DNA of 64,000 nt, from positions 248,001-312,000 of the forward strand of contig JACCER010000002.1 in assembly GCA_013416445.1 (NCBI GenBank), written 5' to 3'. The stretch is from Alcaligenaceae bacterium. Lineage in GTDB: Bacteria; Pseudomonadota; Gammaproteobacteria; Burkholderiales; Burkholderiaceae_B. The position numbers and the translations under genes were made by a program. Positions 1 to 10,224 of this stretch are shown in pieces. The notes under the pieces were generated by a model, which was given only the letters and a program-made list of their open reading frames with translations, did not search any database and was not told the origin of the DNA. The number at the start of each line of letters is the position of its first letter. The first letter of the stretch is position 1.

Positions 1-139
1 CGTCGGCCGCGTTATCAATGACTTCCTGAAGAATATGCAGGGGATTGTCGGTACGGGTATACATGCCCGGCCTTTGCCTGACCGGTTCCAACCCCTTCAG
101 TACTCGGATAGATGCTTCGTCGTAGCGTGGTGTAGCCAA
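1..139 (-). CDS. parE: DNA topoisomerase IV subunit B, 5' end only
   Basis: The reverse strand reads [16 protein letters not shown] and then [16 protein letters not shown], followed by [13 protein letters not shown]. This is the N-terminal GHKL ATPase start of ParE, with the conserved RPGMYT and the Asn of the ATP-binding DNA motif region. ParE is the ATPase half of topoisomerase IV, which decatenates daughter chromosomes. The start is taken as TTG at 139, because no ATG or GTG lies nearby in frame and a GAG at 146-148 sits at ribosome-binding distance. The rest of the gene runs off the left edge. TTYs with GyrB are possible for so short a piece, but the [10 protein letters not shown] context fits ParE better. 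Only 46 codons are visible. Confidence 0.8.
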   Translation of the reverse strand, partial: MATPRYDEASIRVLKGLEPVRQRPGMYTRTDNPLHILQEVIDNAAD

Positions 140-375
140 TTTATTCTCAAATTTGCGGTGTGAAAAGCCGTATTTTACGGACTCTGTGGTTTGCCGGAGC
201 AGAATCGCCTCCGGCTGCCGGCCCCTGTCCCTCTATACGCACCGGGGCCGACAGTGGTATGCTTGTAAAAAAGTGGGCTATAAGCTCCACCTGCACCTAC
301 TAGAATACCTTGTCTTGTTGACTCGCCGTTCGGTAGTACATTCCAGATCATTATCACCCTCTTATACTTTCTATC
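140..375. other. Divergent parE/trxA intergenic region
   Basis: The 236 bases between the divergent parE and trxA starts must hold both promoters. A short inverted repeat (CCGTA...TACGG, 168-180) is present. A possible weak trxA -10 (TATACT) lies at 363-368, but I see no convincing matching -35 element. No small ORF with a ribosome-binding site is apparent. Confidence 0.4.
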
Positions 376-702
376 ATGAGCGAATCTATCAAACACGTGA
401 GCGACGCCTCCTTTGAGGCCGACGTCCTGAACTCAGACGTCCCCGTTCTGGTCGACTACTGGGCTGCATGGTGCGGCCCCTGCAAAATGATCGCGCCTTT
501 CCTCGACGAAGCGGCCAGTCAGTATCAGGGGCGTGTAACCATCGCCAAGGTCAACGTCGACGAAAACCCCGAAACCGCCGCCAAGTTCGGCATCCGCGGC
601 ATCCCGACGCTAATGTTGTTTAAAGACGGCAAGGCTACCGCCACCAAAGTTGGCGCATTATCCAAATCGCAGCTTAATGCTTTCCTAGACGAATCCCTGT
701 AA
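376..702 (+). CDS. trxA: Thioredoxin
   Basis: This is a 108-residue classical thioredoxin, the usual family length. The active site WCGPC is at residues 32-36, and the cis-proline loop GIPT follows near residue 75. It is a cytosolic dithiol reductant for ribonucleotide reductase, methionine sulfoxide reductases and other targets. The gene sits just upstream of rho, as in many proteobacteria including E. coli. A short hairpin separates the two, so they are probably at least partly independent transcription units. The start is the first ATG, with coding similarity beginning at once ([12 protein letters not shown]). Confidence 0.97.
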   Translation: MSESIKHVSDASFEADVLNSDVPVLVDYWAAWCGPCKMIAPFLDEAASQYQGRVTIAKVNVDENPETAAKFGIRGIPTLMLFKDGKATATKVGALSKSQLNAFLDESL

Positions 703-717
703 ATCGGTCGTTTTCGC

Positions 718-738
718 GCGGGCCTATTCTAGGCTCGC
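718..738 (+). terminator. Hairpin between trxA and rho
   Basis: A 9-bp stem (GCGGGCCTA / TAGGCTCGC, one G-U pair) with a 3-base loop lies 15 bases after the trxA stop. It is followed by a C/T-rich stretch rather than a clean T-run. It may be a weak terminator or an attenuator in the rho leader. Confidence 0.4.
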
Positions 739-770
739 CGCCTCTTTGCAAATACCCCCTCTTTCCTCAC

Positions 771-2030
771 ATGCACCTCACAGAATTAAAAACGCAGCAC
801 GTTTCGAAGCTGCTTGAAATGGCCGCCGCGCTCGATATCGATAACGCAAGCCGCCTGCGCAAGCAGGAACTGATGTTTGCCATCATGAAGCGGCACGCCA
901 AACAAGGCGAACAAATTTTCGGCGACGGCGTCCTCGAAGTCCTGCCCGATGGCTTCGGCTTCCTGCGTTCGCCCGAAACCTCGTATCTGGCCAGCACCGA
1001 CGACATCTATATTTCACCTTCGCAAATCAGGCGCTTCAATCTGCACACCGGCGACTCCATCGAAGGCGAAGTTCGCACTCCCAAGGATGGCGAGCGCTAT
1101 TTCGCGTTGGTCAAGGTGGATAAGGTCAACGGCATGCAGCCCGAAGCCATCAAACACCGCATCATGTTTGAGAACCTGACACCGCTGCACCCCGACGATG
1201 TCATGACGCTCGAGCGCGACATCAAAAGCGAAGAAAACATCACTGGCCGCATCATGGACATCTTTGCCCCCATAGGCAAAGGCCAACGCGCGCTTATCGT
1301 CGCCAGCCCCAAATCGGGCAAAACAGTAATGATGCAGCACATCGCCCACGCCATCAGCACCAATTACCCTGACGCCGTCATGATCGTGCTGCTGGTCGAC
1401 GAGCGCCCCGAAGAAGTCACCGAAATGCAACGCACAGTGCGTGGCGAAGTCGTAGCGTCAACCTTCGACGAACCCGCCACCCGCCACGTGCAAGTGGCCG
1501 AAATGGTCATTGAAAAAGCCAAGCGCCTGGTCGAACTGAAAAAAGATGTTGTCATTTTGCTTGACTCCATCACCCGCCTCGCACGCGCCTACAACACCGT
1601 GGTGCCTGCCTCGGGCAAAGTGCTTACCGGCGGCGTCGATGCCAATGCGCTGCAACGCCCTAAACGATTCTTTGGCGCGGCTCGCAACGTAGAAGAAGGC
1701 GGCTCGCTTACCATCATAGGCACTGCACTGGTAGAAACCGGCAGCCGCATGGACGAAGTCATTTACGAAGAGTTCAAGGGCACCGGCAACTCAGAAGTTC
1801 ACCTGGAACGCCGCCTGGCGGAAAAGCGCGTCTATCCGGCCATCAACCTGAACAAATCAGGCACACGCCGCGAAGAACTGCTGATCAAGCCAGAACTGCT
1901 GCAAAAAATCTGGGTATTGCGCAAATTCATACACGACATGGACGAAATCGAAGCGATGGAGTTTATTTTGGACAAGATCCGCGCTACCAAGACAAATTCC
2001 GAATTTTTCGACATGATGAAGAAAAAATAA
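771..2030 (+). CDS. rho: Transcription termination factor Rho
   Basis: At 419 residues it is exactly the length of E. coli Rho. It has the N-terminal helical domain, then the cold-shock-like RNA-binding domain (about 50-125, with GFGFLRS). The RecA-like ATPase core follows, with Walker A SPKSGKT at 179-185 and Walker B VVILLDS. The R-loop and C-terminal hexamer interface follow. It is a hexameric RNA/DNA helicase that ends transcription at rut sites. All key elements are present. gdhA starts only 3 bases after its stop, which suggests read-through or translational coupling. Confidence 0.98.
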   Translation: MHLTELKTQHVSKLLEMAAALDIDNASRLRKQELMFAIMKRHAKQGEQIFGDGVLEVLPDGFGFLRSPETSYLASTDDIYISPSQIRRFNLHTGDSIEGEVRTPKDGERYFALVKVDKVNGMQPEAIKHRIMFENLTPLHPDDVMTLERDIKSEENITGRIMDIFAPIGKGQRALIVASPKSGKTVMMQHIAHAISTNYPDAVMIVLLVDERPEEVTEMQRTVRGEVVASTFDEPATRHVQVAEMVIEKAKRLVELKKDVVILLDSITRLARAYNTVVPASGKVLTGGVDANALQRPKRFFGAARNVEEGGSLTIIGTALVETGSRMDEVIYEEFKGTGNSEVHLERRLAEKRVYPAINLNKSGTRREELLIKPELLQKIWVLRKFIHDMDEIEAMEFILDKIRATKTNSEFFDMMKKK

Positions 2031-2033
2031 TCG

Positions 2034-3374
2034 ATGATGCTACCCACACTCGACCAGTTCCTGAGCCGGATACACGCCCGCGATCCGCACCAACCGGAAT
2101 TCATGCAGGCAATCAACGAGGTCATGCACAGTCTATGGCCTTTCATTGAAAACAACCCGCGCTACGCGCAGCAAGGCATCCTGGAACGCCTTGTCGAGCC
2201 GGAACGCATCATTCAGTTCCGAATATCCTGGGTTGACGATCACGGGCAGGTGCAAACCAATCGCGGCTACCGCATTCAGCACAGCTCCAGCATCGGCCCA
2301 TTCAAGGGTGGCATGCGCTTTCACCCTTCGGTCAATCTGTCCATCCTGAAGTTTCTTGCCTTCGAGCAAACATTTAAAAACGCCCTGACTACCCTGCCCA
2401 TGGGCGGCGGCAAAGGCGGCTCCGACTTCGACCCCAAAGGCAAGTCCGACGGCGAAGTCATGCGGTTTTGCCAGGCTCTCATGGTAGAACTGTACCGCCA
2501 CCTTGGGCCAGACACCGATGTTCCCGCCGGCGATATGGGCGTAGGCGCACGCGAAGTCGGCTACATGGCCGGCATGATGAAAAAACTGTCCAATTCGGCC
2601 AGCGGCGTCTTCACCGGCAAGGGCCTGGGCTATGGCGGCAGTCTCATCCGCCCCGAAGCCACCGGTTATGGCACCGTATATTTTGCTGAAGAAATGCTCA
2701 AGCATGCCCGTCAGTCCATAGAAGGCTTGACCGTTTCCGTATCAGGTTCGGGCAATGTGGCGCAATACGCCATTGAAAAATGCATGCAACTGGGCGCCAA
2801 GGTCATTACCGTTAGCGATTCGCATGGCGCCGTCATCGACAAGGCAGGCTTTACCCCCGAAAAGCTGGCGGCGCTCATCGAGCTGAAAAGCCAGCAGCGC
2901 GGTCGCGTCGAAGACTATGCCAAAAAATTCAACTTGACTTACGAAGCAGGCAAGCGTCCCTGGCATGTACCCGTAGACGTCGCGTTGCCCTGTGCCACCC
3001 AGAACGAACTCGAAATCGAAGACGCCCGCATGTTGATCCAGAACGGCGTGCGCTGCGTGGCCGAGGGCGCCAACATGCCCACCAGCCTGGATGCCATAGC
3101 GGCCTTTGGCGAAGCCAAGATTCTGTATGCACCGGGCAAGGCCAGCAACGCCGGCGGTGTAGCGGTATCTGGCCTGGAAATGAGCCAAAACTCGCAACGC
3201 CTGCACTGGACTCGCGAGCAGGTCGACAACAAGCTGCACGCCATCATGCGCAACATCCATGACAATTGCGTGCAGCACGGTTCCGACGGCAAGTCGGTCA
3301 ATTACGTCAACGGCGCCAATATCGCCGGTTTCGTCAAAGTGGCCGACGCCATGCTGCACCAGGGTATTTACTAA
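2034..3374 (+). CDS. gdhA: NADP-type glutamate dehydrogenase
   Basis: This 446-residue protein matches the hexameric GdhA family (about 447 residues). It interconverts 2-oxoglutarate plus ammonium and glutamate. The dimerisation/catalytic domain carries PMGGGKGG at 122-129, with the substrate lysine at 127. A Rossmann domain with SGSGNVAQYA follows, and the C-terminal NAGGVAVSG segment is present. The strong GdhA-type N-terminus points to the NADPH-using, assimilatory enzyme, but cofactor choice is inferred from family only. The gene begins 3 bases after rho. Its ribosome-binding site must lie within the purine-rich end of rho. Confidence 0.96.
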   Translation: MMLPTLDQFLSRIHARDPHQPEFMQAINEVMHSLWPFIENNPRYAQQGILERLVEPERIIQFRISWVDDHGQVQTNRGYRIQHSSSIGPFKGGMRFHPSVNLSILKFLAFEQTFKNALTTLPMGGGKGGSDFDPKGKSDGEVMRFCQALMVELYRHLGPDTDVPAGDMGVGAREVGYMAGMMKKLSNSASGVFTGKGLGYGGSLIRPEATGYGTVYFAEEMLKHARQSIEGLTVSVSGSGNVAQYAIEKCMQLGAKVITVSDSHGAVIDKAGFTPEKLAALIELKSQQRGRVEDYAKKFNLTYEAGKRPWHVPVDVALPCATQNELEIEDARMLIQNGVRCVAEGANMPTSLDAIAAFGEAKILYAPGKASNAGGVAVSGLEMSQNSQRLHWTREQVDNKLHAIMRNIHDNCVQHGSDGKSVNYVNGANIAGFVKVADAMLHQGIY

Positions 3375-3382
3375 ATCTGTGT

Positions 3383-3424
3383 GTAGGTCGGGTTGGCGCT
3401 GCCAGGCGCGCAATCCGACAAAAC
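3383..3424. repeat. Dispersed TCGGATTA-type palindrome, degenerate copy
   Basis: A diverged copy of an imperfect inverted repeat (GTAGGTCGGGTTGGCGC ... GCGCAATCCGACA) lies 8 bases after the gdhA stop. It resembles the copies at 10950, 16349, 16399, 41252 and 42223. It lies between convergent gdhA and yhdP, where it could act as a terminator. Confidence 0.7.
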
Positions 3425-3511
3425 ATCTGTGGCAAAAATGCCTGGGGCATATACACTCAAGTGCTTACGGCGCTTACCTCATAGGCGCTTTAGCAATGCC
3501 GTCTTGATCGG

Positions 3512-3568
3512 GTGACGTTCTCCCGGTTCTAGTGACGTTGTCCGGGGTGGGTGAAGGTCAGTGCGGCA
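3512..3568. repeat. Tandem GTGACGTT repeats plus a segment shared with 25905-25934
   Basis: GTGACGTTCTCCCGG (3512-3526) is followed by GTGACGTTGTCCGGG (3532-3546), a direct repeat with a 20-base period. The adjoining 3538-3568 segment closely matches 25905-25934 with a few mismatches and one gap. The rest of the gdhA-yhdP gap (3425-3626) shows no gene. This may be a relic of a mobile-element end. No transposase is present. Confidence 0.4.
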
Positions 3569-3626
3569 CGGCGTGCTTGTTTCCGTGTCTGCCTCGTCCA
3601 GCTACGCCCATCCAGCCTAAGAAACA

Positions 3627-6600
3627 TTACGGCGAGAACTGCCCCACCTGAGATGACTTTTTCGAAACTGTCGTTGTGGCGATTTCCTTGATCTTAGGAT
3701 CATCCCAGGCACCACTGATCTGATATTCGACTGTCATGGCTTTGGCCAAGGGCCCTTGCAGCAGCCACTGGGTCAGGAACGCACCCAGGCCTACTATGGG
3801 ATTGATCGCAATACCCGCGGCGATGGCAGCACCGCTGACATCCAGATTAGGTATGACCACCGCCTGTAAATTCAAGTTTTTATTGATCAAGTTCACGTCA
3901 CCGCCTATCACGATGGTGCCTACCGGCCCTACAACCCGATAGTCATTGGTGTGCATGAGTCCGCCCTTCACTTCGAGCGTGCCACGCAACTTATCGTAAG
4001 GGAAACCCTCTTTGCTCAAACCCGACGGATTGAAATCCAGGCGTGCCAACCTTTGTATGGATTGCAGCGACAGCAGTTCCAGCAAACGCGCCGAATAAGA
4101 ATTAAGATTGCTGAAGCGGCCTTTTTCAAGATCGAAAACCACTTTGCCATTAAGATCGGACTTGCTCACTGTCCACGGCATATTGCGCCACTGGAACTGC
4201 CCTTTAAGCGTGCCCTTGCCCCCCTTCATCACGTCTTTCATGCCAATTTGCTCGAAGTAGGCGCCCAGATCTTTGATTTGCGCCTCGGCATCAAGCGTCA
4301 GGCCGCGATCCTGGCCCCTCAGGCGCCATAAGCCGGCTCCAGCCAGGCTGGCCCATGGGCTGGCCAGTTTAAGCTCGTCAAGGCGCCACAACCGCCCGCG
4401 TTCCTGGTTCACACCGATCACCGACAACTCACCGGCATCATGCCCATACAAACTGAAATTCTTCACACGCAGATTCACACCGGGAATGTCCAGGTCGTCG
4501 TCAATCTGAAAACTATCGTCTGTGGCCTGATTGTCAGTTTCCTGGCCATCGCCCTTGCTGCTGCCTAATGCCAGGCGGTCGAAATTGGCGTCGACCCTGC
4601 CCGCCACCCGGCCCTTGGCCTCGCGCCAAAACAACGTACCAGCCGTTTGTGAAGAACTGACATCAACCCGCCAATGCTCGGCCTGCGGCTGGCGCGCGGT
4701 AAAAGTCAATTCATCTAGATTGACACCCAGCACCTGCGCCTGCGCGGCCTGCAGGCGCAGTTCTTTTAAACCTGGCAGCAAAACACGCTCGCGCTTTGTC
4801 GACGATTTATCCGCTGGCGTGGAAAACTCGGTGACAACGCGGTTCCAGTCATCGATATTGACCGTGGGATAGCGGATATCCAGATTGACGCCTTCAGCCA
4901 GCATATCTGGCGACTGATCCACGCCCACCGCTGCCGCATAGAAATAAGCGCCTTTTTCCTGGCTGCCGTTATGCAACATGGTCGCCTTTACCGTCTTGCC
5001 CAGGCTAACGGCCAAAGCCATATTTTTTCCGTCGCCATGCCGCTGCCATTTGGCATGCAAAGGCATGGCTTGACTGGCTGGCTTGCCCAACGGAGCAGGC
5101 AAGTCCAAGGCCAGGCCAGTCAAGTTGGAATCCAGGCTGATGGAAAACAGTTGCTCCTTGTTGCGCTGCAGGACCGCCTTGTATGGCACAACCCCCTGTA
5201 GCCGCTTCATCCCTTCCAGGCCAACGTAGTCAGCCAATGCCTGGGCACTGAGTTGCCCTTGCATTTGCAAGCCTTTCAAACCTTTGCCGGCTCCGCCACC
5301 AAGAGTAAGTGGCCCTCCCAGAAAACTGGCTTTCAGCCCTTTGGTGCTGATACCGGTATCGGTAAAATCCAGGCTGCCTTTCACCTGGGTAAAAGGCGGC
5401 ATTTCCGGCATCAGGCGCACACTGCTGCCAGAAAAATGGATAGCGCCATTAACTGTGGTGTTATGGCTGTGCAGCAACGGTATGGTCAAAGACAGCGGCA
5501 CCTCCCATACATCATCTGCACTTGCCTCGTTAAAGACTCCATCCAGCATTTCCCCCAACGGAGAGTGCGTCATCAAGGCCAGATAAGACTCGCCCTTGCC
5601 CTTGGTTGCACCATCTATGCTTAGTATTGAGTTTTCTTCGATATTGGGTATGCGAGCCGCTACTTTATTAAGTTCTATGGCCAAGCCAGCCGCCGGCTGC
5701 ATCAAGGCTGTATCTGCCTGCAGCCGCAAATCGGCCCGCTGCAGCTCGACCGTACCCTGCATGTCGGTCAGGCGCGGCCAGCCCAGCGCTTTGCCTTGCG
5801 GTGGCAGGTAATCAATAATGCCGCCGGTGTATTTCCCTGTCACCTTGAAATTACCCAAAAACGGATCATCGGAAAAGGGAAAGTGTTCAAGGTCGCCGTT
5901 AAGCGTGAGTTCGGCATCGTGAATTTGGCCGCCTACCAAGCCTTTGGACATCCATTCACGCGCCTCGAGGTTGACGGTATTGGGCAGGTATTCGTTGATG
6001 GCGGCGATCTCTGCTCGCTTGAAGCGGCCATGAATATCGATAATGCCGGCTGGCCCCGACCCGCCTTGCTGCCAACGGCCTTCCAGGCTGGCTTGCATAT
6101 CCCTATTAAGCAAATTGACACGCTCGGCTTGCACCTGCAACACTGAACCCGGCAAGTTCCCTACCGTACCCTGAGCGTCGATTTGCTGGAAGTTCAGAGG
6201 GTATTCAAAAACATCACTATCTTGCAGATCCAGCTTTTTTGCCTGCAGACGGAATTCAACAGGAGGGGCCGGTGCAACCGAAGGCTGCATGCCATTGGCT
6301 GTGGCATTGCCTGGGAATAGCTGCTGCATGCCCTCGTGCGTCCCCGCCATATACAGGCGCAGGAAGTCGGCTTGGACATGGGCGTTGTCGCCAAATCGCC
6401 AGCGCCCCTGTTTAACCGTGGTGTCAGAGGTGAAATAACTCAGCTTGCCATCGGCAAACGCCAGCCAGCTCTGCGCCGACACTTCACCTGATTCCAGATG
6501 TTGCGGCATGTCAAGCCAGGGGCGCCAACCAACAGGACGCATTTTTTCCACATGCACATATATTTGCCCAACGCTATTTTCTAAGGAAAAGGCTTGCTGG

Positions 6601-7280
6601 CCTATGCCTGACACTTGCTCGAAACGCCCTCGCATATCGAGCGCCTGCCCTAATTCCGGCGCAGGTGTGGCTACCAATGAAAAACGGTGTTCGACACCGA
6701 CATTGTTCATCGTCAGGGTAACGGCTTTAAGCACCATAGGCGGCGCAAGCCGAAATTCGTCGACCCAGCGTATTGTGGTGTTGCGCAACCTAAGCTGACG
6801 CTGGGCCATCAGCCAGGCGAGTGCCTGCTCTTGTATTGCGCTATCTTGCTGCTCGGCAGCATCAATCTGAAAGGACTGCCCCAGCACCCAAAGCCGCTGG
6901 CGGCGATCGCGCCGTATGCTGATATCGATATTGTCGGCCTGCAAGCTTACAAACTGCGGCATTCCGACAAGCACGCTGCGCCAGCTTAGCACCGCCCGTA
7001 CCTTGGGCAAGCTCAGCACCTTGCGATCGCGCCTATCGGTAAAGCTGACATCTGTCAGTTCCAAACGCGGGTGCAGGCCGTGCCAATCGGCCTTGACTTC
7101 GCCCAAGCTGACCCGGGTATGCAAAGCCGTGGACAGTTGTTGCGCTATATAGGGTCGCCATTGATCGATATTGGGCAAAATCCAGTATCGAATACCCAGA
7201 AATACGCCCGCCGCCAGGAAATAAACGACAAGAAAGGCCGTGCAAAGCAGTTTAAGAAGGACGTAATGAATGCGCAACAC
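3627..7280 (-). CDS. yhdP: YhdP/AsmA-like envelope lipid-transport protein
   Basis: This is a 1217-residue protein with one N-terminal transmembrane helix (about residues 8-32) and a long repetitive beta-rich body. It has the C-terminal AsmA-like segment (GDVNLINKNLNL, then GLGAFLTQWLLQGP). Length and ends match the YhdP branch of the AsmA-like family (DUF3971 type). Members are inner-membrane-anchored bridges thought to carry phospholipid towards the outer membrane. It is transcribed away from glnE. No frameshift is visible. The function is by family, and the specific substrate is not shown by sequence. Confidence 0.92.
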   Translation of the reverse strand: MLRIHYVLLKLLCTAFLVVYFLAAGVFLGIRYWILPNIDQWRPYIAQQLSTALHTRVSLGEVKADWHGLHPRLELTDVSFTDRRDRKVLSLPKVRAVLSWRSVLVGMPQFVSLQADNIDISIRRDRRQRLWVLGQSFQIDAAEQQDSAIQEQALAWLMAQRQLRLRNTTIRWVDEFRLAPPMVLKAVTLTMNNVGVEHRFSLVATPAPELGQALDMRGRFEQVSGIGQQAFSLENSVGQIYVHVEKMRPVGWRPWLDMPQHLESGEVSAQSWLAFADGKLSYFTSDTTVKQGRWRFGDNAHVQADFLRLYMAGTHEGMQQLFPGNATANGMQPSVAPAPPVEFRLQAKKLDLQDSDVFEYPLNFQQIDAQGTVGNLPGSVLQVQAERVNLLNRDMQASLEGRWQQGGSGPAGIIDIHGRFKRAEIAAINEYLPNTVNLEAREWMSKGLVGGQIHDAELTLNGDLEHFPFSDDPFLGNFKVTGKYTGGIIDYLPPQGKALGWPRLTDMQGTVELQRADLRLQADTALMQPAAGLAIELNKVAARIPNIEENSILSIDGATKGKGESYLALMTHSPLGEMLDGVFNEASADDVWEVPLSLTIPLLHSHNTTVNGAIHFSGSSVRLMPEMPPFTQVKGSLDFTDTGISTKGLKASFLGGPLTLGGGAGKGLKGLQMQGQLSAQALADYVGLEGMKRLQGVVPYKAVLQRNKEQLFSISLDSNLTGLALDLPAPLGKPASQAMPLHAKWQRHGDGKNMALAVSLGKTVKATMLHNGSQEKGAYFYAAAVGVDQSPDMLAEGVNLDIRYPTVNIDDWNRVVTEFSTPADKSSTKRERVLLPGLKELRLQAAQAQVLGVNLDELTFTARQPQAEHWRVDVSSSQTAGTLFWREAKGRVAGRVDANFDRLALGSSKGDGQETDNQATDDSFQIDDDLDIPGVNLRVKNFSLYGHDAGELSVIGVNQERGRLWRLDELKLASPWASLAGAGLWRLRGQDRGLTLDAEAQIKDLGAYFEQIGMKDVMKGGKGTLKGQFQWRNMPWTVSKSDLNGKVVFDLEKGRFSNLNSYSARLLELLSLQSIQRLARLDFNPSGLSKEGFPYDKLRGTLEVKGGLMHTNDYRVVGPVGTIVIGGDVNLINKNLNLQAVVIPNLDVSGAAIAAGIAINPIVGLGAFLTQWLLQGPLAKAMTVEYQISGAWDDPKIKEIATTTVSKKSSQVGQFSP

Positions 7281-7391
7281 AGGGGGAATTAGCCAGAACA
7301 GTAATATTTGCAGTATCTTCTTGGGTCTTGTACCCGTTTTTACAATTTTGATTTCTTGGTCTTTGAGCCTCGTTTCTTTGCAGCAAGCCTT

Positions 7392-10172
7392 ATGTCATCA
7401 GCCATTATATTAGAGCCCGCCCTGCATTGGTCAGGAGCCCTACGCCGCAAGCTAGTCGCCAACGCCCCCTTCGAGGCCTGGCTCACGCAGGCCGCCATGC
7501 AAGCCGTTACCCGCAAAACCATAAACACCTGGTTCGAAGAGCTGGCCCAGGGCGACACCGATTCGGTGCTTGCACTTGCCGACGTCCGGCGGGTATTGCG
7601 CCAGCTTCGCGAGCGCGTGTTTTTTACCCTGATGGTACGCGATATCAACCGTGTCGCACCCTTGCAGGAAGTCATTGCCGCCATGACCGCCCTGGCCGAC
7701 CTCGCGGTAGCGCAAGCGTATAAAAGCGTGGTGATCAGCCTGGCTGAAATCCATGGCGTCCCCATAGACCCAAATACCGGCCATGCCCAGGAAATGATCA
7801 TCCTGGGCATGGGCAAACTGGGCGGCAAAGAACTGAACGTGTCTTCCGACATTGATCTGATCATGCTGTATGGCGAAGAAGGCGAGACCACGGGCCGGCG
7901 CAAAATCAGCCACCACGAATTCTATGGCCGTGTCACACAACGCATGATGCCCGTGCTTTCGGAAATCGATGCCGACGGCCAGGTGTTTCGTACCGATCTG
8001 CGCTTGCGCCCCGATGGCGATTCCGGCCCCCTGGCCTGGAGTCTGGACGCTCTGGAAAACTACCTGGTCACCCAGGGCCGAGAATGGGAACGCTACGCCT
8101 GGCTGAAAAGCCGGGTCATCCCTTGCAAGGCATTTGCCGATAGCGATCCATCAACTCAACTGGAACAACTGGAATCCCTGCGCACCCCTTTCGTGTATCG
8201 CAAATATTTCGACTTCGACGCGCTGGCGGCGCTACGCGGGTTGCGCGAGCGCATACGCCAAGATTGGCAACGCCGCGCACTGGCCCGCAACGGCATCGAT
8301 ACCGTGCATAACATCAAACTGGGAGACGGCGGCATACGCGAAATCGAATTTATCGTGCAGCTCAGCCAGTTGATACGCGGCGGGCGTATGCCATCGTTGC
8401 AACAACGCCCTTTGCTGTCGGCGCTGTACAAGCAAAGAAAAGCCGGTACTCTCTCTGCAGAAGTCGCCGACAAACTGGAAGCTGCCTACTGCTTCCTGAG
8501 GCGCGTCGAACACCTGCTGCAATACCGCGAAGACGAGCAAACCCATCTGCTGCCGCGCGACGAGGCATTACGTACCGGCCTGGCACTAGCCATGGGCATG
8601 ACCCCGCCCGACTTCCAGGCCAGCCTCGCCGCCCACCGAAGCTTTGTAGAGCAAAGCTTTCGCAATGCCTTTCGCATTGCTGGCCTGGGTGGAGAAGACG
8701 AACACGAGCACTCTGCCCCCGACCCGGTCACCGCTACCGCTGTCAGTAATCTCACCGCGCACATAAAACAGCAACTGGGCGATCTGGCTCCCGCCATTTG
8801 CCAGCGAGTCGACGCCATGCTTGACAGCCATCGCTTGCGCAGCCTGCCAGCCAATAGCCGCAAGCGGGTAAAGACGCTGCTGCCGGCAATTATCACCATT
8901 GCCGCCAAAACGGCCCATCCCGACCAGACCACCATACGGCTGCTGACCTTGGTTGAAAACATTGCCCAGCGCAGCGCCTACCTGGCGTTGCTGGCTGAAT
9001 ACCCCGATACTCTCGCCAGGGTGGCGCGTATTGTCAGCGCCAGCCCCTGGGCCTCGCAATACCTGAACCGCTACCCCTTGCTGCTAGACAGCCTGATCGA
9101 ATGGCAGTCGCTGCTGGAGCCACCCAATTTCCCACAAATCGCCCAGCAACTGCATAGCGAACTCAACGCCTGCACCCTGCCCGATGGCCAACCCGATGTC
9201 GAGCAGCAAATGAATCTGATGCGCGACCTGCAGCATCAGGTTACCTTTCAGTTGCTGGCCCAAGACCTGGAAGGAGCCCTGACCATTGAACACCTGGCTG
9301 ACCATTTGTCATTGCTGGCCGACACGCTGCTGTCTGAAACCATTTACCGGGTATGGCCTTTGGTTCAACCCAGGAACAAGCCGGCAAGCCTGACGCCGCC
9401 GCGCTTTGCCATCATTGCCTATGGCAAGCTGGGCGGCAAGGAAATCGGCTACGCCTCAGACTTGGACTTGGTCTTTCTTTACGACGATCCCAACGACGAC
9501 GAAGCTGGCGAAACCTATGCCAAGCTTGGACGACGCATGTCCTCGTGGCTATCGACCATGACTTCGTCGGGCCGCCTATACGAGATTGATCTACGCTTGC
9601 GACCCGATGGCGATGCGGGCCTGCTGGCGGTATCCATCGACGCCTTTGCCCAGTATCAAACCCAACATGCCTGGCCCTGGGAGCATCAGGCCATTACACG
9701 CGCGCGTTTCGTTGCCGGCGATGCGGAAATTGGCAAACGCTTTGAGCAGATCCGCCAGCAAGTGCTGCTATCCCCGCGCGACCCGGAAGCCTTCAAGCTG
9801 GAGGTGCGCGGCATGCGCGAAAAAATTTCTGCCGGGCACCCGAATCGCACGCCTGACTTCGATCTCAAGCATGATCGCGGCGGGATGGTAGATGTAGAGT
9901 TCATTACGCAGTACTTGGTGCTTTGTCATTCGCGCCAACACCCCGAGCTATTGGGCAACCTAGGCAATATCGCGCTGCTGGGGCTGGCCAGCCAGGCCGG
10001 GCTGATTCCAGGCGATCTTGCCCCCCGCGTGGCCAATGCCTATCGCGAGCTGCGCAAACGCCAACATGCCTTGCGTTTGCAGGGTGCCGATAAGGCCCGT
10101 GTGCCCAGCGATCAACTGTCCGCAGAGCGCGCCGTAGTGCAAGAACTTTGGAATAAGGTGATAGGCGACTAA
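7392..10172 (+). CDS. glnE: Bifunctional glutamine synthetase adenylyltransferase/deadenylylase
   Basis: GlnE attaches and removes AMP on glutamine synthetase and so tunes nitrogen assimilation. Two nucleotidyltransferase domains are visible: [11 protein letters not shown] near residue 152 (deadenylylase half) and [12 protein letters not shown] near residue 688 (adenylylase half). Each is followed by helical bundles. I start at ATG 7392, giving 926 residues. The frame is open to a TTG at 7308, but the extra 28 residues look like non-coding T-rich leader. gdhA, the other ammonium-assimilation gene, lies 4 kb away. The gene diverges from yhdP. Confidence 0.95.
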   Translation: MSSAIILEPALHWSGALRRKLVANAPFEAWLTQAAMQAVTRKTINTWFEELAQGDTDSVLALADVRRVLRQLRERVFFTLMVRDINRVAPLQEVIAAMTALADLAVAQAYKSVVISLAEIHGVPIDPNTGHAQEMIILGMGKLGGKELNVSSDIDLIMLYGEEGETTGRRKISHHEFYGRVTQRMMPVLSEIDADGQVFRTDLRLRPDGDSGPLAWSLDALENYLVTQGREWERYAWLKSRVIPCKAFADSDPSTQLEQLESLRTPFVYRKYFDFDALAALRGLRERIRQDWQRRALARNGIDTVHNIKLGDGGIREIEFIVQLSQLIRGGRMPSLQQRPLLSALYKQRKAGTLSAEVADKLEAAYCFLRRVEHLLQYREDEQTHLLPRDEALRTGLALAMGMTPPDFQASLAAHRSFVEQSFRNAFRIAGLGGEDEHEHSAPDPVTATAVSNLTAHIKQQLGDLAPAICQRVDAMLDSHRLRSLPANSRKRVKTLLPAIITIAAKTAHPDQTTIRLLTLVENIAQRSAYLALLAEYPDTLARVARIVSASPWASQYLNRYPLLLDSLIEWQSLLEPPNFPQIAQQLHSELNACTLPDGQPDVEQQMNLMRDLQHQVTFQLLAQDLEGALTIEHLADHLSLLADTLLSETIYRVWPLVQPRNKPASLTPPRFAIIAYGKLGGKEIGYASDLDLVFLYDDPNDDEAGETYAKLGRRMSSWLSTMTSSGRLYEIDLRLRPDGDAGLLAVSIDAFAQYQTQHAWPWEHQAITRARFVAGDAEIGKRFEQIRQQVLLSPRDPEAFKLEVRGMREKISAGHPNRTPDFDLKHDRGGMVDVEFITQYLVLCHSRQHPELLGNLGNIALLGLASQAGLIPGDLAPRVANAYRELRKRQHALRLQGADKARVPSDQLSAERAVVQELWNKVIGD

Positions 10173-10195
10173 AATAGCCCAAACCATTTTTACTT

Positions 10196-10215
10196 ATACG
10201 CCTGCGCAGGCGTAT
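10196..10215. promoter_or_regulatory. Perfect 20-bp palindrome before queH
   Basis: ATACGCCTGCGCAGGCGTAT is a perfect 20-base inverted repeat, ending 9 bases before the queH start. It lies 24 bases after the glnE stop. It could be an operator dyad or a small hairpin. It would also mask the queH ribosome-binding region in RNA. The role is inferred. Confidence 0.5.
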
Positions 10216-10224
10216 TCTTGAGCC

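Noticed and set aside
318-342. TTGACT/TACATT as the trxA promoter
   Set aside because: The spacer would be 13 bases, too short for sigma70.
5253-6146. Plus-strand open frames over yhdP
   Set aside because: They are antisense to a continuous 1217-codon gene with family similarity along its length.
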